The translations under genes were made by a program, and so were the position numbers. From positions 1 to 11,539 of the forward strand of contig CALMEC010000300.1 of assembly GCA_937862675.1 (NCBI GenBank): a stretch of 11,539 nt of DNA, given 5' to 3'. A model generated the notes under the pieces. That model made no database searches. It was not told the DNA's origin and worked only from the letters and a program-made list of their open reading frames with translations. This document shows, in pieces, positions 1 to 6,795 of this stretch; position 1 is the stretch's first letter, and each line of letters opens with the position of its first letter. The DNA comes from an uncultured Actinomycetes bacterium (lineage in GTDB: Bacteria > Actinomycetota > Thermoleophilia > Miltoncostaeales > Miltoncostaeaceae).

Positions 1-642
1 GAGGCCGGTGGTTTCTGTCATCTCGACATCGGCGTCGACGGTGTCGCGCGGTGCCGCCTCCCGGGTGAGGCTCCGGTCACGCTGACCCTGTCGGTGCCCG
101 GCGTCCACAACGTGGAGAACGCGGCCTGCGCGCTGACCCTGGCGCAGTGGTGCGGCGTGCCCCCGGCTCTGGCGGCGGAACGCCTGGGCGCCTTCACCGG
201 TGTGGGGCGCCGCTTCGAGCACCGGGCCACCGTGGGCGACGTCACGATCGTCGACGACTACGCACATCACCCGGCCGAGATCACGGCCACGCTCTCCGCG
301 GCGCGTGAACGGCATCCGGGACGGGTGCTCGCCGTCTTCCAACCGCATCTCTACTCGCGGACGAAGGCTCTCCTGGCCGAGACGGCGGGGGCCCTCGGCG
401 CCGCGGACGCAGTGGTGGTCACCGAGATCTACGCGGCCCGCGAGCCGTTCGACCCCTCCGTCAGCGGGCGCGACATCGTCGCCGCCATGGACGGGCGCGC
501 GGTGTTCGCCCCGAGCCTCGAGGATGCCGCGGACGCGGCGGTGTCGATGATCCGGCCCGGCGATCTGGTGCTCACCCTCGGCGCGGGCGACATCACCACG
601 CTCTGCGAGGACTTGGCGACTCGGCTGCGAACACAATCGTGA
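1..642 (+). CDS. murC: UDP-N-acetylmuramate--L-alanine ligase, C-terminal part (5' end outside window)
   Basis: Cytoplasmic ATP-dependent ligase that adds L-alanine to UDP-MurNAc, the first amino-acid step of peptidoglycan precursor synthesis. The visible 213 residues are the end of the central domain and the whole C-terminal Mur-ligase domain. The segment PGVHNVENAACA is the usual central-domain motif (H-N-x-x-N), and VDDYAHHPAEI at about 249-281 is the hallmark MurC/Mpl sequence opening the C-terminal domain, with the Asp-Asp-Tyr-Ala-His-His-Pro core intact. FQPHLYSRTK follows as in MurC. The frame is open from base 1, so the start lies upstream. The stop TGA is at 640-642. The next recognised gene is ftsQ; no murB lies between them, as in mycobacteria. 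Mpl is the main alternative, but the ftsQ-ftsZ context favours MurC. Confidence 0.95.
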   Translation, partial: EAGGFCHLDIGVDGVARCRLPGEAPVTLTLSVPGVHNVENAACALTLAQWCGVPPALAAERLGAFTGVGRRFEHRATVGDVTIVDDYAHHPAEITATLSAARERHPGRVLAVFQPHLYSRTKALLAETAGALGAADAVVVTEIYAAREPFDPSVSGRDIVAAMDGRAVFAPSLEDAADAAVSMIRPGDLVLTLGAGDITTLCEDLATRLRTQS

Positions 643-761
643 TGCTGGTCCACGACATCCGGACACCGCACGGTGCCGTCCGCGCCCCCGTCGTCGGCGG
701 GCCGACACCGTACCCGCGTCCGGCGACAGGGGCGCGGTCGGTGGCGGGGGGATCGTCATGA
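642..761 (+). CDS. Possible 39-residue small ORF coupling murC to ftsQ
   Basis: An ATG at 642-644 overlaps the murC stop (TGATG), and its frame stays open until TGA at 759-761, which overlaps the ftsQ ATG at 758-760 (ATGA). The ORF therefore fills the murC-ftsQ gap exactly, with stop/start overlaps at both ends, the arrangement seen in translationally coupled operon genes. The predicted peptide begins MLVHDIRTPHGAVRAPVV and ends ARSVAGGSS. It is rich in Pro, Gly, Arg and Ala, has no membrane segment or motif I recognise, and no separate Shine-Dalgarno site is obvious. It may be a leader that carries ribosomes from murC to ftsQ rather than a functional protein, or it may be chance in stop-poor DNA. 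Confidence 0.3.
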   Translation: MLVHDIRTPHGAVRAPVVGGPTPYPRPATGARSVAGGSS

Positions 762-1612
762 CGACGGGCGTCTCGACACGCCTGGTCGATCGCCGCCGCC
801 GGGAGCTCGCCGCGCGTTACCGGCGCCGGCGCACGGTCCTGCTGGGTGCCGTCGCCGCGGGTGCCGTCGTCGCGGCCGGCTGGTGGGTCGCGACCGGACC
901 CCTCATGACGGTGTCCCATGTCTCGGTGACCGGCTACACGCAGCCCGACCAGGCCCGGGTCGTCCGGGCGATCCAGGTCGCGGCCCACGGCGCCAACGCG
1001 GTGGACCTCCCGACGGCGGCGATCGATCGCGCGCTGGCCGACGCACCGTGGGTCTCCTCGGTGACCGTGAGTCACGACCGGCCCCGCGGCCTGAAGGTCC
1101 GCATCGTGGAGGCGACGCCCCGTGTGCTCGCGGTGGCCGGTGACGGCACCCGCTATCTCATATCGGGCGGGGGACGCGTCCTGGCCGGCGGGTCCGCCGT
1201 CGCCCAGGAAGACGTGGCCGCCCTTCCGCAGATCCATGTCGGAACCGTCAAGGTGGGGGAGTACCTGCCGGCCGGCGCCTCCCGCGCGCCGTTCATCGTC
1301 GCCGTCACCGTGTCCCCGGACGTGGCTGCCCGGGTCCGCGACCTCCGCGTCGTCGGCTCCGTGCTGACCGGCCGTCTCGCCTCCGGTCCGGAGATCCGCT
1401 TCGGGCCGCCGACCGACCTGCAGCGGAAGGCCCGGGCACTGGACGCGCTCCTCGCGGACCGCCGTGCCCAGGAGATCCTGGCGAACGTGAAGTACATCGA
1501 CGTCTCGTCCCCGAAAGGGCCTTTCGCCGATGGCGGAACCGACCTCTCGGAAGCATCAACGGGAAGTCAAGCCTCAGAATCGGCTGATCCGCAAGTCTCA
1601 TCCACGGGTTGA
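758..1612 (+). CDS. ftsQ: Cell division protein FtsQ (DivIB family)
   Basis: Bitopic membrane protein of the divisome; in the family it binds FtsB/FtsL and links the Z-ring to septal peptidoglycan synthesis. The 284 residues show the FtsQ plan: a short Arg-rich cytoplasmic tail (RRRR at 12-15, RYRRRR around 20-25), one membrane helix at about 27-46 (VLLGAVAAGAVVAAGWWVA), a POTRA domain at about 51-120 (VSHVSVTGYTQPDQARVV..., WVSSVTVSHDRPRGLKVRIVEATP), then the FtsQ/DivIB beta domain to about 250 and a Ser/Thr-rich tail. The length is normal for actinobacterial FtsQ. The ATG at 758 is preceded by a G-run at 746-751 that is only a weak ribosome site, and coupling from the upstream small ORF could help. 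It lies between murC and ftsZ as in other Actinomycetota. Confidence 0.93.
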   Translation: MTTGVSTRLVDRRRRELAARYRRRRTVLLGAVAAGAVVAAGWWVATGPLMTVSHVSVTGYTQPDQARVVRAIQVAAHGANAVDLPTAAIDRALADAPWVSSVTVSHDRPRGLKVRIVEATPRVLAVAGDGTRYLISGGGRVLAGGSAVAQEDVAALPQIHVGTVKVGEYLPAGASRAPFIVAVTVSPDVAARVRDLRVVGSVLTGRLASGPEIRFGPPTDLQRKARALDALLADRRAQEILANVKYIDVSSPKGPFADGGTDLSEASTGSQASESADPQVSSTG

Positions 1613-1619
1613 CGGTTGC

Positions 1620-1648
1620 TTGACAGGGCGGGGACGGATCCCTAGGTT
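1620..1648 (+). promoter_or_regulatory. Near-consensus housekeeping promoter for ftsZ
   Basis: TTGACA at 1620-1625 and TAGGTT at 1643-1648 are separated by exactly 17 bases (1626-1642). It lies 7 bases after the ftsQ stop. It is the best sigma70-type promoter in the window. A start site near 1655 would give ftsZ a leader of about 135 nt. A second TTGAC lies at 1609-1613 but has no matching -10 box. Mycobacterial and Streptomyces ftsZ also have promoters in or after ftsQ, in line with this. Confidence 0.7.
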
Positions 1649-1722
1649 GCATTGCTGGGTGCGGACGCTCTCGGGAGTCTCCGTACCGCGCAAATTCGAG
1701 ACTTTGAGAGATCAACCGCGAG

Positions 1723-1773
1723 TTGAGGGTTGTTGCACGGTGCGTCAAACCCTCGATGTCATCTTGAATCGAG
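1723..1773 (+). promoter_or_regulatory. Two mutually exclusive hairpins in the ftsZ leader
   Basis: GAGGGTT (1725-1731) pairs with AACCCTC (1748-1754), and the stem can extend by a T-G wobble and a T-A pair to 1723/1756. CTCGAT (1752-1757) pairs with ATCGAG (1768-1773). The two stems share bases 1752-1756, so they cannot form at once. The second ends 3 bases before the ftsZ Shine-Dalgarno sequence. This resembles a switchable leader, but function is inferred only from pairing. Confidence 0.35.
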
Positions 1774-1776
1774 TTC

Positions 1777-1782
1777 GGAGGA
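1777..1782 (+). promoter_or_regulatory. ftsZ ribosome binding site
   Basis: GGAGGA lies 7 bases before GTG at 1790. An in-frame GTG at 1784 would be only one base away from the site, so 1790 is the better start and yields M-D-S-N-Y-L-A-V-I-K, the usual actinobacterial FtsZ N-terminus. Confidence 0.8.
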
Positions 1783-1789
1783 CGTGGAA

Positions 1790-2953
1790 GTGGACAGCAA
1801 CTATCTGGCCGTCATCAAGGTCATCGGCGTCGGCGGCGGTGGCACCAACGCCGTGGACCGGATGGTCGACGCGGGTGTCCGCGGCGTCGAGTTCATCGCC
1901 GTCAACACGGACGCCCAGGCACTCGCCATGTGCGACGCGCAGGTCAAGTTGCAGCTCGGCGGGACCATCACCAAGGGCCTCGGCGCCGGCGCCGATCCGA
2001 AGGTGGGGAGGGAAGCCGCCGAGGAGAGCCGCGAGGAGCTGAAGGAGGCCATCCGCGGAGCGGACATGGTCTTCGTCACCGCGGGCGAGGGTGGCGGCAC
2101 GGGCACGGGCGCCGCGCCGGTGATCGCGCAGATCGCGCGTGAGCAGGGGGCTCTCACGGTCGGTGTGGTCACCAAACCGTTCGGCTTCGAGGGCGCACAG
2201 CGCACCCGTCGTGCCGAGGAGGGCATCGTCGAGCTCCGGCAGCACGTCGACTCGGTCATCGTCATCCCCAACGAGCGACTGCTCGAGGTCGTCGACCCCA
2301 ACACCTCCATCGTCGACGCCTTCCGGCTCGCCGACGACGTCCTGCGCCAGGGCGTGCAGGGCATCACCGACCTGATCACCGTGCCGGGTCTCGTCAACCT
2401 CGACTTCGCCGACGTCCGCACGATCATGTCCGGTGCGGGCGCGTCGCTCATGGGCATCGGACTGGCCACAGGCGAGCACCGCGCGGTCGAGGCGGCCCGC
2501 ATGGCCATCTCGTCGCCGCTGCTCGAGTCCACCGTCGCCGGTGCAACGGGCATCCTGATGAACATCACGGGAGGTGCCGACCTCGGCCTGTTCGAGGTCA
2601 GCGAGGCGGCCACGCTCATCCGTGACGCCGCCCACAGCGACTGCAACGTGATCTTCGGCGCCGTCATCGACGAGAACGCCGGCGACCACCTGCGCGTCAC
2701 GGTCATCGCCACGGGCTTCGAGGGGCAGGGCGCCGTCCAGCAGGGACGCGGCCAGGAACAGCGTCCGCGTCAGCAGACCAGCCAGGGATCGTGGCGTCGC
2801 GAACCGCTCTTCCCGAACTTCGAGGCGGGACGCGAGCAGGGGGGCGAGCCGTCGCGGTCCGACGTCCCGACCTTCCGGCGCTCCGAGCGGGACTCCCTCG
2901 AGGTCGGCGACGACGCGGGGATCCTGGACGTGCCGGACTTCCTCCGCGACAAG
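1790..2953 (+). CDS. ftsZ: Cell division GTPase FtsZ (reading frame runs on without a stop)
   Basis: Tubulin-like GTPase that polymerises into the cytoplasmic Z-ring at midcell. From GTG 1790 the canonical protein is 388 residues, the usual actinobacterial size. Visible marks are GVGGGGTNAV at 13-22, the tubulin signature GGGTGTG at 101-107 preceded by Ala-Gly-Glu, the T7 synergy loop NLDFAD at 203-208 (catalytic Asp205 and Asp208), the Gln-rich linker from about 312 and the conserved C-terminal peptide LDVPDFLRDK at 379-388, which binds SepF-type partners. The oddity is that codon 389 is TGC where a stop is expected; TGA would need one base change. The frame then continues through 51 Pro/Arg/Gly-rich codons into gcvT. 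I end the gene at the C-terminal peptide; a literal ORF caller would report 1790-4216 as one 808-residue protein. Confidence 0.9.
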
Positions 2954-2972
2954 TGCCCGGGGGCGCCCGACG

Positions 2973-3021
2973 GGGGGCGGGTGCCTGGCCGGGTTGGCCC
3001 CCGGCGGGTCCGTCCGCCCCC
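2973..3021 (+). terminator. Nested GC-rich hairpin after ftsZ
   Basis: GGGGGCGG (2973-2980) pairs with CCGCCCCC (3014-3021), and inside it GCCGGG (2988-2993) pairs with CCCGGC (3000-3005) around a 6-base loop. It starts 20 bases after the FtsZ C-terminal peptide. There is no U-run, which is common for high-GC actinobacterial terminators, but G/C tracts this dense pair easily by chance. Confidence 0.4.
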
Positions 3022-3092
3022 GGCCCGTGCGCCCCTTGCCGCGGCCCCCGCCGATCCCCTCCCGACCCGCCGGGAACCGTGGAGGCGCGTGG

Positions 3093-3098
3093 TAGCGT
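3093..3098 (+). promoter_or_regulatory. -10 box of a leaderless gcvT promoter
   Basis: TAGCGT fits the actinobacterial TANNNT -10 pattern and ends 8 bases before the ATG at 3107, placing the expected transcription start at or next to the A of the start codon. There is no ribosome binding site before that ATG, consistent with a leaderless mRNA. No convincing -35 box is seen. The 8-mer TAGCGTCC recurs before the ABC permease at 7702-7709. Confidence 0.5.
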
Positions 3099-3106
3099 CC
3101 GCCCAC

Positions 3107-4216
3107 ATGGGAGACGACCTGCGACGCACGCCCCTCGCCGACCGCCACATCGCGCTCGGCGCGCGGATGGCCCCGTTTGCGGGATGGGAGATGCCCATCC
3201 AGTACAGCGGGGTCCGTGAGGAGCACCGGGCCGTCCGCGGCGGATGCGGCATCTTCGACGTGTCGCACATGGGGCAGCTGACCCTGTCGGGTCCGACGGC
3301 CCAGGACGACCTGCAACGGCTGCTCACGAACGACGTCTCCCGTCTGGCCCCGGGCGACGGCCAGTACACCGTCCTCTGCGCCTCCGACGGCGGCGTCATC
3401 GACGACCTCATCCTCTACCGGACCGGGCTCGAGACCTACCTCGTGGTGTGCAACGCCGCCAACGTCGAGCCGGTCTCGACGTGGATCGCCGGACGCGTCT
3501 CATCCGAGACCTCCTTCACCGACGTCTCCTCCGACTACGCGATGCTGGCGCTCCAGGGGCGCGGCTGGGAGGCGGCCGTCACGCCGGTCGCCGGTGCGGA
3601 CCTCGAGACGCTGCAGGGGCTCGCGTACTTCCAGATCACCCCGGTCGCCCTCGCGGGTGTCGACTGCCTGGTGGCGCGCACCGGCTACACGGGCGAGCCC
3701 GGCATCGAGATCCTCTGTCCGGCGGACGCCGCCACGGAGGTCTGGGACCCCGTGATGGCCGGCCCGGCCGCTCCCGCACCCGCGGGGCTCGCGGCGCGCG
3801 ACACGCTGCGGCTGGAGATGGGCTACCCGCTCTACGGCAACGAGCTCTCGCGCTCCCGCAGCCCGATCGCGGCCGGGCTGGGCTGGGTGTGCGCGCTCGG
3901 CACGGAGTTCGAGGGCGTCGAGCGGATCCGTCGTGACGCGGCGGAGGGGACGCCGGAGACGCTCGTCATGTTCGAGCTGACCGAGCCGGGGATCCCCCGG
4001 TCCGGGTGCCCCGTCCTCGTGGACGGGGAGGTGATCGGCGCGGTGACGAGCGGCACGCTCTCGCCCATCCGGGACGTCGGGTTCGGGCTCGCCTACGTCG
4101 CGAGCGACCGGGCGGCCGACGGGACCGCGATCATCATCGACATCCGCGGCAAGCACCGGGGCGCCGTCGTGCGGCCCCGTCCACTGATCGACACATCACC
4201 CCAAAGGAGCGCCTGA
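3107..4216 (+). CDS. gcvT: Aminomethyltransferase, glycine cleavage T-protein
   Basis: T-protein takes the aminomethyl group from lipoyl-GcvH, releases ammonia and passes the one-carbon unit to tetrahydrofolate. From ATG 3107 the protein has 369 residues, normal for GcvT. Family marks: PLADRHIALGARMAPFAGWEMP at the N-terminus (9-30), GIFDVSHMGQ at 48-57, the substrate-site strand GGVIDDLILY at 95-104 with the conserved Asp pair, RTGYTGEPGIEI in the middle, ARDTLRLEMGYPLYGNELS and SPIAAGLGW, then the C-terminal barrel with SGTLSPI. The frame is open back into ftsZ, but the GcvT homology starts exactly at this ATG, which has a leaderless -10 box before it. GcvH follows one base after the stop, forming a gcvTH operon. 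The related YgfZ and dimethylglycine dehydrogenase families are less likely given the gcvH neighbour. Confidence 0.94.
   Translation: MGDDLRRTPLADRHIALGARMAPFAGWEMPIQYSGVREEHRAVRGGCGIFDVSHMGQLTLSGPTAQDDLQRLLTNDVSRLAPGDGQYTVLCASDGGVIDDLILYRTGLETYLVVCNAANVEPVSTWIAGRVSSETSFTDVSSDYAMLALQGRGWEAAVTPVAGADLETLQGLAYFQITPVALAGVDCLVARTGYTGEPGIEILCPADAATEVWDPVMAGPAAPAPAGLAARDTLRLEMGYPLYGNELSRSRSPIAAGLGWVCALGTEFEGVERIRRDAAEGTPETLVMFELTEPGIPRSGCPVLVDGEVIGAVTSGTLSPIRDVGFGLAYVASDRAADGTAIIIDIRGKHRGAVVRPRPLIDTSPQRSA
4203..4209 (+). promoter_or_regulatory. gcvH ribosome binding site inside the end of gcvT
   Basis: AAAGGAG lies 8 bases before GTG 4218 and fixes that start. It sits within the last codons of gcvT, so gcvH is read from the same message. 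Confidence 0.7.
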
Positions 4217-4217
4217 C

Positions 4218-4610
4218 GTGGCAGACGAGACCTATCCCGAGGACCTCCGGTACCACCAGGAACACGACTGGGTCCGCGTGGACGGTGAGGAGGCCGTGTT
4301 CGGCATCACCTGGTACGCGCAGGACGCCCTGGGCGAGGTGGTCTTCTTCGACCCGCCCGAGGTCGGCTCCGCCGTTGTCAGGGACGAGAGCTACGGCGAG
4401 CTGGAGTCGGTGAAGGCCGTGTCCGACATCATCGCGCCGGCCAGTGGCGAGGTGGTCGCCGTCAACACCGGGGTCGTGGACACCCCCGAGGTCGTGAACA
4501 CGGACTCCTACGGTGACGGCTGGCTGATCCGGGTGCGGCTGACCGATCCGTCCGAGCTCGACGGGCTCATGGACGTCGCGGCCTACCGCACGTACATCGC
4601 CGGGATCTGA
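4218..4610 (+). CDS. gcvH: Glycine cleavage system H protein (lipoyl carrier)
   Basis: Small cytoplasmic carrier whose lipoyl-lysine arm moves the aminomethyl intermediate between the P-, T- and L-proteins. The 130 residues match the family length. The lipoylation site is Lys66 in the standard context ESVKAVSD (63-70), followed by PASGEVVAVN; the N-terminal HEHDWVR-like segment (HQEHDWVRVDG) and YAQDALGEVVFFDPPEVG are typical. C-terminal YGDGWLIRVRL also matches the family. Residue 33 region reads GITWYAQ where most homologues have GITDYAQ or GITHYAQ, a minor difference. Start GTG has a good ribosome site. gcvT ends one base upstream. No gcvP follows; the next gene is a DNA methyltransferase, so the P-protein must lie elsewhere if the system is complete. 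Confidence 0.96.
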   Translation: MADETYPEDLRYHQEHDWVRVDGEEAVFGITWYAQDALGEVVFFDPPEVGSAVVRDESYGELESVKAVSDIIAPASGEVVAVNTGVVDTPEVVNTDSYGDGWLIRVRLTDPSELDGLMDVAAYRTYIAGI

Positions 4611-4616
4611 CCCGCA

Positions 4617-4630
4617 CCGGCACGTGCCGG
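4617..4630. promoter_or_regulatory. Perfect 14-bp palindrome over the methyltransferase start codon
   Basis: CCGGCACGTGCCGG is a perfect dyad whose centre, CACGTG, contains the GTG start (4624-4626) of the downstream gene. A dimeric repressor, or the methyltransferase itself, could act here to limit expression. As RNA it would have no loop, so a DNA operator fits better than a hairpin. No binding protein is known from the sequence. Confidence 0.35.
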
Positions 4631-6795
4631 AGCACATCGATCGGGCCGCCCTCCGGCGGCGTGTCGCACGTGAACGCATCGCCCGGGAACGGGCGGGAGC
4701 GCCGCCGGAGGTGGCCCGGGCCGCCGTTTGGGACGACGTGACGGCGGGCCGGTTCGGACCGGTTCCGCCGGGACGGGGATGGTTCCACGAGGCGATCGGG
4801 ATCCCGGGGAAGGACGCCGTGTTCGCCCGTGCCCGCGCAGGGGACCGCATCACGGCGTCCGACCTGGCGGATGCGACGCGCGTCTACACGCCGCAGCCGG
4901 TCGTGCGCTTCCTCCTCCAGAACACGCTCGGCGCGATGTGGTGCGGCTGGCACCCCGATACGCCGCTGCGCCGCGGATGGGGGCTCTGCCTGTCCGGCGC
5001 GGTCGGGGGCGGGGAGCCGATCCCGGCACGTGAACTCCGCGTCGCCGATCCCTGCTGCGGATCGGGGGCGTTCCTCGTCGCGGCCGTGGAGTTCCTGGCG
5101 GACCTGATCCAGGACGAGGAGGGGACGATCGGTGATCCCGGCCGCCGGGCCGACGCGCTCGTGCACGCGGCGGAGCACGCGGTCTGGGGCGCCGACATCG
5201 ACGCCGACGCGGTGACCATCGCGCAGGAGGCGCTCGGGGATGTCGCCGGCCGGGCCGTCGTCGCGAATCTCACGGCGTTGCCGTCGCCCGCCGGGATCCT
5301 CGATCCGGTCGTCTGGGCGGATGAGCGGTTCGACGTCGTCGTGACGAACCCGCCCTACGTCGGGACGCGTCAGATGGACGGATCGCTGGTCGCATGGCTG
5401 CGGGAGCTGGAGGGCGCCCCGGTGGCGGACCTCGCGGTGGCCGTCCAGCGACGTTCGTGGGGCCTCGTCGCCCGTGGAGGGAGATGCGGCACGATCACCC
5501 CGGCGGGGTGGCTCAACGACCGGTCCGCCGCATCCTTCCGGCGACGGATCCTGGACGAGGGCGGACCGCGGCTGATCGCGCGGCTCGGGCAGGGCGTGTT
5601 CGACCAGGCCCCGCTCGTGTTCTGCGCGGTGAGCGTCCTGGAACGGGGCGCCCCGGTCGACGGCTGGGACCTCGTCGACGTCCCGTCGGCGGATGACGAC
5701 GGGTTCGCGACGGCCGGCGAGGGGGCCGTCCGTGTCACGGCCGATGCTGTCCGCGGAACGCCGATTCCTCCGTTCGCCCCGCAGGTTCCGGCGCGGATAC
5801 TCGCCCGGAGGGACGCGACGCCGTTCGTGGGCGACTTCTTCACCACCTTCGACGGGGCGTGGACGGGGAGTCATCGACGCGACGTACACCCGTGGTGGGA
5901 CGTGCCCCCCGGGGAGGACTGGGTGCGGGTTTCCGGCGGGCAGGGACGCGAGGGCTGGGCGGCCGGGACGGTCCATCGCATGCTCCGTGAGCATGTCGCC
6001 GGACAACCGGACCGCACGGGTCTCGTGGAATATCCGCGGGTGGCCGGCGGGTGGCTCTGTGCGCGTGAGGCCGATGCGGGCACGGCCGCCCGTGCAGGGA
6101 TCGTCACCTTCCTGCCGCGTACGGACGATGCCGCGGTCCGCGTCGACGAACTGCTGGCGATCTTCAACACGCGGGTCGGCACCGCATGGCTTCGCACCCT
6201 GACCAGCGGCCTCAACTTCAATCCGGGCTATGCCGCGCGGGTGCCGCTGGGAGCGGGTCCGCCGTCGGGTGCCCTTCACGAGGCGGTCCGCGAGGTGGTG
6301 GCATTGAGGAGGCTCGCCGTCCGTCGTGATCCGACGGCCGATGCCTTCGATCGTGTCCCGTGGTCGTGGGACGAGGACGATCTCGTCGATCGGACGCGGA
6401 TCGCCGTGGAGCGGGTGGACCGCCTCACATCGGTGCATCTCGGGATCCCTGCGGGCGAGTGGGACACGATGGACCCCCCGCGGTCCCCGCGACGCCCCTG
6501 GACCGCTCGCGACGACGCGTGGATGGTGGCCGCCCTCCGCTCGGCCGGGGTGCGCTGGCCGGACGATCCGGACGGCGCCTCGTGGGAGATCACGCCGATG
6601 CCACTGTCCGACCTGGGCGAGGCGGCGACGGAGCTGGCGCGGTCCGGCGGGGCGGACGGCGGCGAGCGGGACCGCGGTCACACGTGGATCCGCGAGCGGC
6701 TGGGACGCTATCTCCGGATGCGCTTCGGCGCGTCGTGCCCTGTCGGCGTGAGGCGCGGGATCCTCGTCCCGAGGCCGGAGGCCCTGGATGGGTAG
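4624..6795 (+). CDS. Orphan adenine-N6 DNA methyltransferase, short PglX-like
   Basis: Predicted to transfer a methyl group from S-adenosylmethionine to adenine N6 in DNA. Motifs run in gamma-class order over 723 residues: YTPQPVVRFLLQNTLG (88-103) resembles the lead-in segment of PglX and Eco57I-type enzymes, motif I DPCCGSGAF is at 142-150, the acidic motif II GADID at 189-193, and catalytic motif IV NPPY at 242-245. A target-recognition-type part follows, with GGQGREGW at 438-445 and LNFNPGYAARVPL at 530-542, which recall the GGEFRKWYGN and LNFQVGDI segments of PglX. PglX proteins are usually about 1,200 residues, so this is short. No PD-(D/E)XK nuclease motif is seen at the N-terminus. 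The last 100 or so residues I do not recognise. The GTG start has no clear ribosome site and lies 13 bases after gcvH, so translation may depend on coupling. Class is sure; sequence target is unknown. Confidence 0.88.
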   Translation: MPEHIDRAALRRRVARERIARERAGAPPEVARAAVWDDVTAGRFGPVPPGRGWFHEAIGIPGKDAVFARARAGDRITASDLADATRVYTPQPVVRFLLQNTLGAMWCGWHPDTPLRRGWGLCLSGAVGGGEPIPARELRVADPCCGSGAFLVAAVEFLADLIQDEEGTIGDPGRRADALVHAAEHAVWGADIDADAVTIAQEALGDVAGRAVVANLTALPSPAGILDPVVWADERFDVVVTNPPYVGTRQMDGSLVAWLRELEGAPVADLAVAVQRRSWGLVARGGRCGTITPAGWLNDRSAASFRRRILDEGGPRLIARLGQGVFDQAPLVFCAVSVLERGAPVDGWDLVDVPSADDDGFATAGEGAVRVTADAVRGTPIPPFAPQVPARILARRDATPFVGDFFTTFDGAWTGSHRRDVHPWWDVPPGEDWVRVSGGQGREGWAAGTVHRMLREHVAGQPDRTGLVEYPRVAGGWLCAREADAGTAARAGIVTFLPRTDDAAVRVDELLAIFNTRVGTAWLRTLTSGLNFNPGYAARVPLGAGPPSGALHEAVREVVALRRLAVRRDPTADAFDRVPWSWDEDDLVDRTRIAVERVDRLTSVHLGIPAGEWDTMDPPRSPRRPWTARDDAWMVAALRSAGVRWPDDPDGASWEITPMPLSDLGEAATELARSGGADGGERDRGHTWIRERLGRYLRMRFGASCPVGVRRGILVPRPEALDG

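Larger units (their letters stand above)
2954..3106 (+). other. Stop-free segment joining ftsZ to gcvT, probably intergenic
   Basis: These 51 codons have no stop in the ftsZ frame, but do not look coding. Second codon positions are G or C in 40 of 51 codons, against 21 of 51 in the first 51 codons of ftsZ, and third positions (43 of 51) are hardly higher than second. The adjoining frame used by the third base is also open, as expected where stops are rare by composition. The segment holds a nested hairpin and a leaderless -10 box directly before the gcvT ATG, both expected of an intergenic region. Confidence 0.7.

Noticed and set aside
642..757. A remnant of murB between murC and ftsQ
   Set aside because: The short frame shows none of the MurB FAD-binding motifs, and direct murC-ftsQ order is normal in several actinobacterial groups.
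593..1237. 214-codon minus-strand frame over the murC-ftsQ junction
   Set aside because: It is antisense to ftsQ and the product is dominated by Arg, Gly, Asp and His, as expected of reversed coding sequence.
1745..3316. 523-codon minus-strand open frame over ftsZ and the gcvT start
   Set aside because: It lies antisense to clear FtsZ sequence, has low-complexity composition and no motif.
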